From positions 1 to 29,913 of the IMG/VR virus record IMGVR_UViG_3300008267_000241: a stretch of 29,913 nt of DNA; one strand, 5' to 3'. Below, piece by piece: positions 8,325 through 18,600 of the stretch. The notes under the pieces were generated by a model, which searched no databases, was not told where the DNA came from, and saw only the letters and a program-made list of their open reading frames with translations. This DNA is from a virus. How positions within the stretch are numbered: the first letter of the stretch is position 1; every line of letters begins with the position of its first letter. The translations under genes and the position numbers were made by a program.

Positions 8325-9773
8325 TTAAAGATTATCATAAAATTTCACATCAAAAAAACCATAACCATATGTTCTTAAAGCTCCAGTGTTGTTAATGTCA
8401 CCAATTCTTCTGAAATTTTCCAAACCAGAATACTTTCCTCTTTCAATAAATACATTTGATTGTATTTCCGGCTGTTCAATTACATTCATCAAGTACTCAA
8501 ATTTTGTAATAGTTGTTGCAGTAATTGTATTTTCTGTAAATCCTTCTGATTGGACTACAAATATTGTAGTACCATTTGCAAAATCAATGTAGGTTTGTTC
8601 ATTAATTATATATTCAGTATATTCAGGAGTTTGGGAAACAATATATCCTTCTGTTCCGTCACTTAAAATTCTATTTAAGTTAAGTATATAAGGTTGCGGT
8701 CCGTAAACTTTTAATTCATTAAGTCTTGATTGGGTAAATCCTGACACAATAAAAGGTGTACTAACATAGTTCGAACTAACTTGACCTGCGACTGTATTAA
8801 TAGAGTCATAATTATAAATGTAGTTCTGACTTGACGGTGTCGCACTCCATGAACCCCCATTTGAAATAAAATTAACCGAACCATATGGATTTGACGGTAC
8901 AATATCAGTGTATGGTACCTCCACGTTTTTAGTAACTGAGTAAGCCCCGACCGAATTTACACCTGAAAAAGTTATAGTGTATGTTCTGGGTGTTCCAATA
9001 TTAGGGTATATATGACAAAAACTTTGTGGAATTACTACCTCCACTTGTTGGATTGTGGAATCGTCCCCCCAGTCAACTGTATATACAGCATTTTGGAAAT
9101 AGTTTAAATTATAGTTAGAAGTATTATAAATACAATATCTATAGGGTAACAATGTAGTCGCACTAAATGTAAAGTTAACTTCTTCAGATAATTGTGAAAC
9201 ATATCCATCAAATGGTGAATAGTATCCAATATCTTCATAGTCTTGTTTTAATAAAACAGGTATAGATAAATCAATTAACTGTGACGTATTTGGTTGTATA
9301 ATTGTAAGATTAACATCTATGTCATAGGGAATATTTTCAGTTACTCCGGAGGGTATAACATATAATCCAACAAAATCTGTTAAAACTATATCAATTAATT
9401 CAAATCCTGGTTGATATATATTTGGTGGTTGATTATTTTTTATAAATGTATAAGTGGTACCTTCTGCCGTAATCTGAATTATTGCTCCAGGTAAAATAGA
9501 CATAAGATACTTTTGCCAATTATAACCATTAGACCCAACCGTATTTATATAAATAAGGTTTGAATTTGGTCCTAAGAACTGAAGTGCTCCCGCCCCTAAT
9601 GTACCAGCAACTCCCATAACAGGTTGTGTTGACCATGTTCCCAAATTTATAGTACCGGCCGATAATACATCAGACATTCCACTATAAAATCCAATAGTTT
9701 GACCGCTATAATTATAACTTCCTAAATCTCCTTTAAGTACCTCGGGCGATATTTTAATTTTGAATGTCTCCAT
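8325..9773 (-). CDS. Structural protein with PKD-like domain
   Basis: A 482-residue protein. Residues about 226-288 match a PKD/Ig-like fold: VYTVDWGDDSTIQQVEV, then CHIYP, then TPRTYTITFSGVNSVGAYSV, the family's W-G-D-x-S opening, H-x-Y-P middle and TYTITF strand. PKD domains are extracellular beta sandwiches used for binding and spacing. The N-terminal 200 residues (METFKIKISPEVLKGDL onward) and the C-terminal 190 are beta-rich and unrecognised. The start codon overlaps the stop of the upstream gene as TAATG, so translation is probably coupled. An AGGA sits 5 bases before the ATG, one of only two Shine-Dalgarno-like sites in the window. Position among baseplate genes indicates a virion component exposed near the tail tip. 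The domain call is fairly confident; the role is inferred. Confidence 0.75.
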   Translation of the reverse strand: METFKIKISPEVLKGDLGSYNYSGQTIGFYSGMSDVLSAGTINLGTWSTQPVMGVAGTLGAGALQFLGPNSNLIYINTVGSNGYNWQKYLMSILPGAIIQITAEGTTYTFIKNNQPPNIYQPGFELIDIVLTDFVGLYVIPSGVTENIPYDIDVNLTIIQPNTSQLIDLSIPVLLKQDYEDIGYYSPFDGYVSQLSEEVNFTFSATTLLPYRYCIYNTSNYNLNYFQNAVYTVDWGDDSTIQQVEVVIPQSFCHIYPNIGTPRTYTITFSGVNSVGAYSVTKNVEVPYTDIVPSNPYGSVNFISNGGSWSATPSSQNYIYNYDSINTVAGQVSSNYVSTPFIVSGFTQSRLNELKVYGPQPYILNLNRILSDGTEGYIVSQTPEYTEYIINEQTYIDFANGTTIFVVQSEGFTENTITATTITKFEYLMNVIEQPEIQSNVFIERGKYSGLENFRRIGDINNTGALRTYGYGFFDVKFYDNL

Positions 9774-10843
9774 TAAATTCCTACTGGTGGATTTTTATAT
9801 TCATACCAATTAAGTGTATCAACAAAAGTATCATTAGAAGTTAAGAAAAGAGAATATTCATCATTTACATAATCAATACTCACCCTATAATAAAAATCTT
9901 GGTTTGGGATTCTGTAGGTATTGGTATAACTTGTTTGGTCATTAACTATGAATTTAATATATTGTCCTACACTAGCGTTAAAAAACTTTGCAGACATATA
10001 TAAATTATCTATGTTCAAAAGACTTCTATCTTCAAACCAATGTAGAAAAAAACCTTCTTGGTTTCTGTTAAAGTCTGTCGCAATTATGGGTATAGCCAAA
10101 GGTCTTGAACTAGATGTACCAAGTAACCCACTTTCACATTGGCAATTTCCTAAGAAAAATATTAAATAGTTTAAAGTACTTTGATTAAGGTTTACTAATG
10201 TTTGAGCAACAATAACAACACCTTCAGCATTTAATCTTCTTCTTATAAAATATACAGGAGTTCCAATCTTAGTACAAAACCTAACAACAGTTGCCGGATT
10301 ATCTCCAACCGCCCCATTACCCACTACTGTAACCTCAAGTCCACAACAGTCGGTATATTTTAATTCGTTTGGATATAAAGGTTCACTAATTGTATCAAAT
10401 ACAAATTCATATTCTTCACACCCATTTTCTTCAAGAGTACTACTCATCCTTGTGGGTAATATAATTGTCAGATAGTTTTTTTGAGTTTTGGGGTCTAATG
10501 AATCATAAAAGTCTAACTTAAAGAATGAGTTTCTAAATGCATCAGTAAAAAATCTTACCTGACTATCAGTAAATTTAGATAAGTAACTTGTTTCAGCAGG
10601 AACGGTAACATCTTCTGTAAAATTAAATACGTAGGTTAGTGAGGTATCTCCAGCCGTATTCCTCGCTCTTGAGTATCTTGATAATTCATAGTTAGTTGGA
10701 GTTCCTATTATTTGTTCAATTATTTTTCGTTCCTCTTGTATAATAGCAGATTCCCTATCCAAAAAATCTGGATTTGTACTTATCGGAACAACAATTTCTT
10801 TGTCACCAATCGATTCTATTATTTTAATTTTATTCACATCCAT
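9773..10843 (-). CDS. Unknown baseplate/tail structural protein
   Basis: I do not recognise this 356-residue protein. The N-terminal 60 residues look helical and charged (RESAIIQEERKIIEQIIGTP), followed by a beta-rich body with notable Cys clusters: NGCEEYEFVF, KYTDCCGLEVTVVGNG and FLGNCQCESGLL. The last 100 residues contain aromatic beta strands (NQDFYYRVSIDYVNDEYSLF). No signal peptide or membrane segment is visible. Its first 14 bases overlap the end of the 592-residue gene, and its stop overlaps the next start, so three consecutive genes are translationally chained. That coupling suggests fixed-ratio partners in one baseplate subassembly. No enzyme motif is present. Confidence 0.7.
   Translation of the reverse strand: MDVNKIKIIESIGDKEIVVPISTNPDFLDRESAIIQEERKIIEQIIGTPTNYELSRYSRARNTAGDTSLTYVFNFTEDVTVPAETSYLSKFTDSQVRFFTDAFRNSFFKLDFYDSLDPKTQKNYLTIILPTRMSSTLEENGCEEYEFVFDTISEPLYPNELKYTDCCGLEVTVVGNGAVGDNPATVVRFCTKIGTPVYFIRRRLNAEGVVIVAQTLVNLNQSTLNYLIFFLGNCQCESGLLGTSSSRPLAIPIIATDFNRNQEGFFLHWFEDRSLLNIDNLYMSAKFFNASVGQYIKFIVNDQTSYTNTYRIPNQDFYYRVSIDYVNDEYSLFLTSNDTFVDTLNWYEYKNPPVGI
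9779..9782 (-). promoter_or_regulatory. Shine-Dalgarno-like site before PKD-domain gene
   Basis: AGGA lies 5 bases before the ATG at 9771-9773, within the end of the upstream gene. The start also overlaps the upstream stop as TAATG, so re-initiation may matter more than this short match. Confidence 0.35.
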
Positions 10844-12608
10844 CTATCGTTGGTAATTGTACGTCTATTATATTTAATATATTTGTTCCTTCCGGAATTA
10901 TCCTGAATATAAAATTATCATATGGATAATGTCTTCCATTCATAAATGGATAGTTAACTCCATTCCCATCTGAATCTACATATCCATAAGGATAAATATC
11001 TTTCCATAGAAACCTATTAAGATATTGTGAAAAGAAAGCATAGCTTGGGACTCCATCGATTGTTGCTGGGTCACCTTCTTCAATATAGTCCCCATAATCT
11101 TTTATCTTTAGTGAAAATAATGGTTTGTAATAATATCCCAATGGATTTTGTAGACTACTACCTATATTGAATATTTCTTGATTAAATACAAATTTATGGT
11201 AACAATCTGATAGTACAGTTTCTGTTTGGGTAATATCATTCCACTCGCACAAGTCTCCGCTGAGTCTATCCCCTTGTACTAAATCATTGTTGTAAAAAAA
11301 TTCTCTTGTACCTATTGTGTAAGAACTTGTCAAAATGTTTGTGTCAGAAACAAAATTATCCCTTTCCCACCAAGAACTACTTATAGAGCCCAAATTAAAT
11401 CCCCAACCTTCCTTTAAAGCGTTTCCCGCTTGTGTTGGCGGATTAAAATATCCAAAATACCCTCTATTTATTACTGTTATAAAAAGTTCAGACACAGGTC
11501 TATTCAAATTATCAACTAGTGTTGCAATATTAATACTACTATTAAATGATACATTATAAGACTGTGAATCTTCCTTAATTGAAATTCTTGATTCTTGATT
11601 TGGTGTGAGGTCCTCTGACTCCCACTTTTTTACTGTTCTGAATGCGGTTTGTTCAAATCCCGAATTAGTTATAATAGAATCATTTACATTTGTTAAAATT
11701 GTATGTTCTCTTACGTAATATCTAGATTGGGACTCTACTGGATTATCCGCATCAATAACTCTAAAAAATTGTCCTTTTTTTCCTTCTTCAAAAGTTGAAA
11801 CATTTTGAGGTGTACCCACATCAACCAAATTGAATATCTTTTCTTCTGAACCGAAAAATCCATTTCCTAAACTATATACTTCAAAAAGAGCCCCATTTGG
11901 TACAGGTACTCCTTGTCCATCAATAATTGTCACATTTGTTAGATTGACATATTCACCAACTTGTAAATTATGCTTTACAGGACAAGTAAATTGCCAAAAA
12001 GTTTTACCCTCAATACTTACCAAATTCATTTGATACGGTAAACCATAAAAAGGTTGCCAATCAAAGATAGTTCCGTCCAAAAAATCATATTGCATATTTT
12101 TAAGCGGATTGCTATAACTTGGATAACTCAAGTAAAATCTCCAATTATAATTTGTTACATCTCTTGCAAGACCTGTAATATGTCTCCCCGTTCCAGTGGT
12201 GTAACCTTCAATACCCATATCAGTCCTTATAAAATTAAACTCATTATACTGAGGTAAACCTGGCCATGCAAGTGTCACACTTGATACTACCTGTAATAGT
12301 TTGGTTGATTCGGGATTTATGTAAAATAGATTATTATTAAATGGTGGATACGGGTTATCAGGTGTTTGTGTGGAACCGCTGTAAGTATTTGCAAAAATTA
12401 ATTGGAATTTACAGGATGGGGCAAAAAATGTAGATTTTTGCCTTTCTAAATCAAAGACCTCAGCTAAGTCAATTGTCAAATTTCTTTGATATTCATCTAA
12501 CTCCTTAACTTTCCCTGAAAGGGGTGCAGTAATCTGAACTGGAACCTCGGGAGCTCTTTTATATCTTAAACTTCCTTTTACAAAAGTTATGTTACCTAAA
12601 TCACTCAT
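10830..12608 (-). CDS. Unknown baseplate/tail structural protein
   Basis: I do not recognise this 592-residue protein. It begins MSDLGNITFVKGSLRYKRAP, has a proline- and aromatic-rich body (NPYPPFNNNLFYINPES, WRFYLSYPSYSNP), and ends in a segment dense in Tyr, Asp and Gly (KDIYPYGYVDSDGNGVNYPF). It has few Cys and no signal peptide, membrane segment or enzyme motif. Its ATG overlaps the last 8 bases of the giant gene, whose stop is TGA, so its translation probably depends on ribosomes finishing that gene. By order it occupies the place where T4 has gp8 or a nearby wedge protein, but I see no sequence support for that equation. A structural role is inferred from location. Confidence 0.7.
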   Translation of the reverse strand: MSDLGNITFVKGSLRYKRAPEVPVQITAPLSGKVKELDEYQRNLTIDLAEVFDLERQKSTFFAPSCKFQLIFANTYSGSTQTPDNPYPPFNNNLFYINPESTKLLQVVSSVTLAWPGLPQYNEFNFIRTDMGIEGYTTGTGRHITGLARDVTNYNWRFYLSYPSYSNPLKNMQYDFLDGTIFDWQPFYGLPYQMNLVSIEGKTFWQFTCPVKHNLQVGEYVNLTNVTIIDGQGVPVPNGALFEVYSLGNGFFGSEEKIFNLVDVGTPQNVSTFEEGKKGQFFRVIDADNPVESQSRYYVREHTILTNVNDSIITNSGFEQTAFRTVKKWESEDLTPNQESRISIKEDSQSYNVSFNSSINIATLVDNLNRPVSELFITVINRGYFGYFNPPTQAGNALKEGWGFNLGSISSSWWERDNFVSDTNILTSSYTIGTREFFYNNDLVQGDRLSGDLCEWNDITQTETVLSDCYHKFVFNQEIFNIGSSLQNPLGYYYKPLFSLKIKDYGDYIEEGDPATIDGVPSYAFFSQYLNRFLWKDIYPYGYVDSDGNGVNYPFMNGRHYPYDNFIFRIIPEGTNILNIIDVQLPTIDGCE

Positions 12609-15600
12609 AAACTATATTTGTGTCAACATATTTTTGTATAAATCTATCCATGGCACTAGCCCCTTGTTTTAATCCAAAATAGAAGTGAAACGGAGCACCA
12701 AATGTATATCTATATCTAGTACCCGCAGGTATTCTATTAACTGCAATTACAACAGTATTTCCGTCACTATCTGTTCCCGCACTATAATTAATTAAATATC
12801 CTTTATAATAGAAACTATTATTAACACCAGGTACAAAATACTCCGAACTTGGTCCAAATCTATCAAGGGTTTGGTAACCATGTGCAAAAAATCCATTTGG
12901 GAAGGTTGAACTATCCACATATGTAGGTGTTGCTGGGAAATTTGTAATGAAATTATTTGATTGAGTTCCAAACAAACTTTGTGGAGAATCCAAATTATGA
13001 AACACATTCCACTGATAAAAAGGTACAACTTGTGTTTTTACCGCGATGTCGGTAAATCCTGAGGGAGAAACTGGTACGTCAGCATTTTGTGCCCAAATAG
13101 TTCTTCTTGGCGTAATATAATCTCTAAGTTGATTATCTCCACTAAAAAATATACCAAAGTATGGATAAGTAGGAGTTACGGTATCCTCAGCAAAAATTAT
13201 ATCATTGTTTGTATAATTTTCAGGTGAAAATTCGTTCACACCAAATTCAGAATTTATTGAAATCATCTGGCTATAATCAGCATCCACAAGACCCGGTAAT
13301 AATCCTGAGAAAAATAATTCACCATTTTGCCATCTAGAGTTTTTAAAGAAAGCTCCGACACTTGGGTCGTCACCTCCTTGTTCATTACCACTATTGTCAG
13401 GTAACGGAAATAATTGTTGTATAAATGATGTATTAACAAGTCTACTTAATACAAAAAGATTTAATATATCAGTTACATCTTGGAAAGTAGATGAAGGTAT
13501 TCTAGGTACAATATACCCATCATAATCATCTGAATATACTATCTCTTGTATGAAGGCAGTCTTTGGCCCTAAATCAATCAAAGTAGTTGGGAATAATAAA
13601 TTTCGTTCATTACCAATTAGTCTTTGGTCTGAAGAAGAATATCTTGGTCTTCCTACAAAATTTGTCCCGTCCCATGGACTTGAGCGATAATAATAATTAT
13701 TCAAAGGGTCATGAAAATATATTGTATCTCTACAAAATCTTCTACGTGGCCTATTTTGTGAATCAAAAGTAGTTTCGTTTTGGAATGAGAAAGCATAGAG
13801 TGTTCCATTTATCCAATTGTTTGAGAACGTATGTGAGTACACATCAAAACAAAGTGAAAAAGTCAATTTGAGTCTCTGAATCCATTCCACAACTGTTGCA
13901 AAATCTGAGTACCTTTTTTGGGGTCCTCCTGGGTCAGGATTACCAGCACCTGTTGGTACATCATGGAAAAATAAGGACCTTAAAGGTTTTGATACTACAT
14001 TATAACATCCTGTTCCTCTAACAAACCATAACCAATCAGCTCCTGTTGCCGGTTCCGAGCTATACCCATCTCCACCTGGTTGTATTGCAGGATTTTCATC
14101 TGAATCTGTATAGTAACTATTAAGGTCAACAGCTTCTGCACAGTTTGTTAAAGAAGCCGCAACATTAGCAATTGGTCCATCGGCACCTCCAGGAATAACA
14201 TCAAAGTCCAAGTCAACAAATATAGGAGTTGGAAGTTCCCCACCTCCCTCTTGTTCATAGTCACAATTACCAATTATGTACATTGAAAACCCTCCATTTT
14301 GATGTAACAAATATCCATTACCATTTCCGTCTTGTTGAACATCAGTTGATGATGGTAATCTATCAGTTCTCATTACTTGATAAAATCTGTTACTCATTGT
14401 AACATAATGGTTTGGATTAACATACCATTGATTTTCGGGTACGTCAACACCAGGTGGAGGTGTATTAGGGAATACCGCATACACTGGAGAAATATATTGA
14501 GTTGCGTCCCATGTTATTTGTCTAGTTTGTCTATCTTTACCGTCTCCAGGTCCTCCTTCACAATTACCTCCTCCCTCCCATGGGTCTCCTTCATTTGGTC
14601 CCCATTGAGGAGCGTCATCGGCTCCTCCTCCAGCCGGGTCTTCATAAAAACAATTTCTTGTAGTAGAATATACTCTTTGATAAACGTCAGTAATTCCATT
14701 AAAGTCAACGGCAAGAGCTGAACCTCCCTCTACATACTCTCCTTTTTGATATCCACTTAGATTTCTTTTAGTGGCATTTGATGTTCTCTGATGATAAGTT
14801 AATCCACCTACATATAAGTTTTCTCTATATCTACAACAACCAGGACAAGCGGTAAGTCTATTTTCATTATCAAATCTATCATTATTTTCACAAACATAGT
14901 TTTGTCCTCCGGCTTCCCCATCTTGGGCAGCATCTCCACAAATTTTACTATTTGTAAATGCTCCTGCTGTTACTAATCCCAGAGTACTACTATGACAAGG
15001 TATAAATAAATTTCTTTGCAAATCATCATCATTAACCGCTCTTCCTATAAGAGCTCTAAATCCGTTTTCTTCTGAAATTACCGCAAAACCATTTTGCGTG
15101 TAGTCTACCCCATTTACCGAAAGGTCTAAAACTGCCGAAGGTCTCCACCCAAAACTTTGATATCCCCAAATTACTGTTTCACTATCAAGTGCTGAATAAT
15201 AGGTAGGCATTGTCGTATCATAAGAAACATAATCATCATTAAATCTATAGAACTGACTTGGGAAATATATTTGTTGTTGTTCATTATTAGTAATCAAATG
15301 GTGTTTTGGTAAAATTAAACCGTTAGGATTATCTGTAACCCATTCATTCTCATCTGCGTAGTAAGTTATGTCCCCTCCATTTATTAAATTAGAAACAAGT
15401 AATATATATTCATGTCCCTCTATCAGATTAATAATATAATTATTAAATAGATTTTGTGTTAAGGTAAGAACATCTAAGGTTTCTAACGTAACGTTAGTTG
15501 ACGTTGTGTTATCTCTCAAAATAATCCGTAGTCCTCCATTTTGAAAAATACTTCCACTATATCTAAGAAATACAGATATCGAGTAGTCACCAGTTTCTTG

Positions 15601-18600
15601 TGGTGTTAAAATTCTAGTATTTTCATCAAAAATACCATTATCATCAACAAAAGAATCTGTAGATTTAACTAAAGGACTAAGTTGGTCAGTATCAGGTCCA
15701 TTTGTTTGTGTAACTGTTTGTCCAAGAACTGCTAAAAATTGGTAGTCACTTGATACATTTGGGGTCCCGTTAGCAAAATAACTCCTTATAATCCCGTTCA
15801 TCCTCCATCCAGAAGTTTCAAAAACATTAAATCCGTTTGTTATAATACCTCCTGGTAAAATTGGTTGATTTAATTTGAATCTACCCTGAACTATACAATA
15901 AGCACTAATGTCATTTCCATTGATAACTGGTGTATTACCGTAGTCGGTTGAGACTCCAAAGAATCTTCTTAAATCAAATCTTTGTTCAATAAAGGGAGAA
16001 TTAACATCAACTCCTCTTTGTACAAAAATAACTCTTACGTTAGGATTTCTTTCTAAGAATTGTCCCCATGGGTTTACTTGTCCTAAAATATGTGTTGTCT
16101 CATTCCAACAAGATTGAAAACAATTTGGGTCGGGTAGTGTATAGGTCCTATTAATTATACAGGCGTTGGCCCAATTATCGGAAGGTTCGATTCCACTAGT
16201 TGCGTTGTCTGAAAATGGTTGAACGTAGTCTTCAAAGTCAGCAAAAGGATTATCAATTGGTCTATCTGACCTCATAAATCTCCATGGAAGTGAAAATCTT
16301 CTATCACTAGCATTTGATGGAGTATCAAATCCACTATCACACCAATATTCCCCTGTACTTGAGATACATAAAAACTCTGAATATGGCATTTCTTGGACTA
16401 CTTGGAAGTATTCAATATCAGAAGGGTAGCAAGTTCTGCCAGGTCTATTTCCGTCAGCAAATTGTAATTCAGGTAACCCATTACCATATGCTCCATCCAT
16501 ATTATATATGGTGGTTAATAATGGTTCCGAACTTGTCACATCAGGATTAGCGTACTTAACAGTATAAGACTCAGGTTCTAAAATAACACCAGATGTACCT
16601 GAAAAATTGCCAGTTCCAAATAGTTGACTATTATTATTAACATCAGTAGATTCGTTTGGGTCCTGAAATGTAATTACGGTACCTCTTGTAAACGCAGTTG
16701 AATCAACTAAGAGTACCAATAAATTATCTGTATGATAAAAATCTTCATAGTCGTTTTCATCAGGATTTATCGTCACCGCAACTTGATTCCAACCAACGTT
16801 ACCAGGGCTTGGTGTATTGTTAGTACCATACTGAGTTGTCAAATTGTCGAAATATTTAGCCTTTGTATTAAACAGATTTAATCTTTCTGCGATGGGTAAT
16901 GAGGTTGAAAACAAATCTACATTTGCCTCAAAAATATTTCCTCTCCAAAACGGTACTTTTCTTATTAATGGAGCAGCTGCGGAATTACCTGCAACAACCG
17001 CCGCAAAACCGTCCGTATATTCTACAGCATTAAACACATTATTAGCCCCACCAGTAGCGTAATATCCGGCAGGTGACAACCCATTAGGAACATGATTAAA
17101 CCCTGAGGTTGTGGCCGTCAAAGTAAGTGACGAAACATCATTTAAGTCTGCCAAACTAGATACATTACCCTCATCCAATTGGGTTAAATTTTGATTTAAT
17201 TCGAATAAAGTTGTATTACTTTCTTCATCTAAATCTTGGTCAACAACCTTACACCTACATCTTTCACATCCATCTTCAGTGTATAAAAACAAAGGTAGTC
17301 TGACGTTTTTAAATGGATTTTTAAGTAAGTCCCCCAAATCTTTTGGTTCCTTACAATCTAAACCAAACCTCAATTTGTCTCTTAAAAATGTACATATTTT
17401 ATAGACAACTTTTTGAATTGCCCAAACAATTGTTATTATAATTGCAAAAACAGGCCACAAAAATGCTAATACGTGAAGAAAAACAACAAGTAACAAAAAT
17501 ACAAATTTCATTATACTCAAAATGACATTTGCCAAAATGAATAATAAATTGTATCTATAATACACATCGTTAGTTGGAAATGTATTGTAATCTCCCTCGC
17601 AAGTATCATCTAATATGTGTTTGACTTGTATTGATTTTTGTGGAAATAATCTGTTAGTATATCTATCTAAAAGTTGAGATATTGTATACACTTTGTTGTA
17701 TTGGAATTCATAGAATCTATCCTCGCAGTCAATAGCCTCTTGTATCATAGTGTCATCACCGTAATCAGTCCAACTCAAGCTGAAAGCATAAGAACACTGT
17801 TGTAAATATTGTGAAGAGTTTAAGGCTTTGAAACTTATTGAGGTATCGTCAATAGTTGCGTCAATTAAATTATATCTTATTTCAACCGTGTTGTCACTTA
17901 GTTGAGGCATTGGTATTGTATTGTAGTAGTCGTTGTTTTCAACCCCATCAACTAGTATTGTATAAGATTCTATATTATTTGTATTTGATACATTATAGTA
18001 ATAATCATTAGTGGGTGGAATTGTAAACAAAAATGGACCAGTACTTGGTTCTTCTCCCGGTAAAGGTGGTGTTGGGGGAATATTTATAGTTACAGTTGGG
18101 GTTGAGAAAAAATTTATTTCGCTGTTTGGGTCGTCAGATGGTTCAATCATGGTTGGGTCCCATCCATACTCTTTAATATTTGGTACAAGGAAGTATGCCC
18201 TCTTTGTTTCTTCTCTTAATGAAGGAGACTGTTGCCATTTTACTTTAAATCTATATTTCGCTCTTACAGGTACACCAACTTTACCATCGGGAGAGACTCT
18301 TCTAATACCATTCTCATCTGTATAGACATAATCTAAATTCATGGGTAACTCAATCATCCATGTACCATTTTCATCAATGAGTTTACCGTCATTTTGAAGT
18401 TTAAAATTTTCAAGAACTGGTCTACCTGTACTATCGGTAAAAATAGTTTGTCTTATTGTTTCAATCTGTCCAGGTCCCGAAATAAGGTCGCAGAGCCATC
18501 CTTGTTTAGCAGGAACTCTACATCTTTTCTTTAATTTCTTTTTATCAGTACTTGAAAACATTGAGCCAATGAAAACCGCTGTTGGTTGGAATTCTATTCC

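Noticed and set aside
14377-14721. 114-codon open frame on the plus strand
   Set aside because: It is antisense to the giant baseplate-region gene, has low-quality Ser/Ile-rich sequence and no recognisable motif.
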